DNA from: an uncultured Centipeda sp.
GTDB taxonomy: Bacteria; Bacillota; Negativicutes; Selenomonadales; Selenomonadaceae
Direction of reading: 5' to 3'
Assembly (NCBI GenBank): GCA_937925565.1
Contig: CALALM010000350.1
Span: 1-5,329 of the forward strand
Length of the DNA: 5,329 nt
The first letter of the stretch is position 1; the number at the start of each line of letters is the position of its first letter. Below the pieces are notes generated by a model. That model had not been told where the DNA came from. It worked only from the letters and a program-made list of their open reading frames with translations, and searched no databases. Both the position numbers and the translations under genes were made by a program. Of this stretch, positions 5,317 through 5,329 are shown piece after piece.

Positions 5317-5329
5317 TTAGGGAATCGCT

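Overview
The window carries an accessory, defence-type locus from a moderately GC-rich Gram-negative-type Firmicute. My best guess is a Selenomonas/Veillonellaceae-like member of the Negativicutes. This is an inference from the style of the AbiE proteins, the small periplasmic or secreted proteins and the strong AGGAGG ribosome sites; no taxonomic marker gene is present. All convincing genes lie on the minus strand, so the order of transcription runs from high to low coordinates.

Region 1 (5102-5309) holds an unidentified plus-strand 3' gene remnant ending at a strong bidirectional hairpin terminator. Region 2 (3769-5072) is an AbiE toxin-antitoxin module. A clear promoter with an overlapping inverted-repeat operator drives an intact abiEi antitoxin. 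It is coupled through an ATGA overlap to an abiEii toxin that is ruined by an internal deletion removing the catalytic core and by a one-base slip in an A-tract. Just below the toxin stop lies a 23-codon remnant of another gene's C-terminus (3697-3768).

Region 3 (1960-3599) is a set of envelope genes. It has a small secreted protein of unknown function, an exported protein resembling FlgT_N/LPP20, and a MORN-repeat protein with a DUF4352-like C-terminal domain. The MORN frame runs without interruption back to the stop codon of the gene before it and has no conventional start there. Region 4 (1612-1944) is a small exported-protein pseudogene whose only three interruptions are all TAG.

Region 5 (1-1580) is a SIR2-HerA anti-phage operon. 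It has a complete 452-residue SIR2-type NAD+-consuming effector and, four bases downstream, the first ~66 residues of a HerA ATPase. HerA stops at a TGA inside a bulged 27-base palindrome at the very start of the window.

Taken together, two known defence modules flank a block of envelope genes. The SIR2 gene is intact but its ATPase partner is cut short, and the AbiE toxin is dead while its antitoxin survives. The repeated breakage (four or five damaged frames in 5.3 kb beside clean ones) is the most striking property of the window. I see no wholly new defence system; the unusual points are the state of the known ones and the junctions between them. I see no tRNA, rRNA, CRISPR array or transposase gene.
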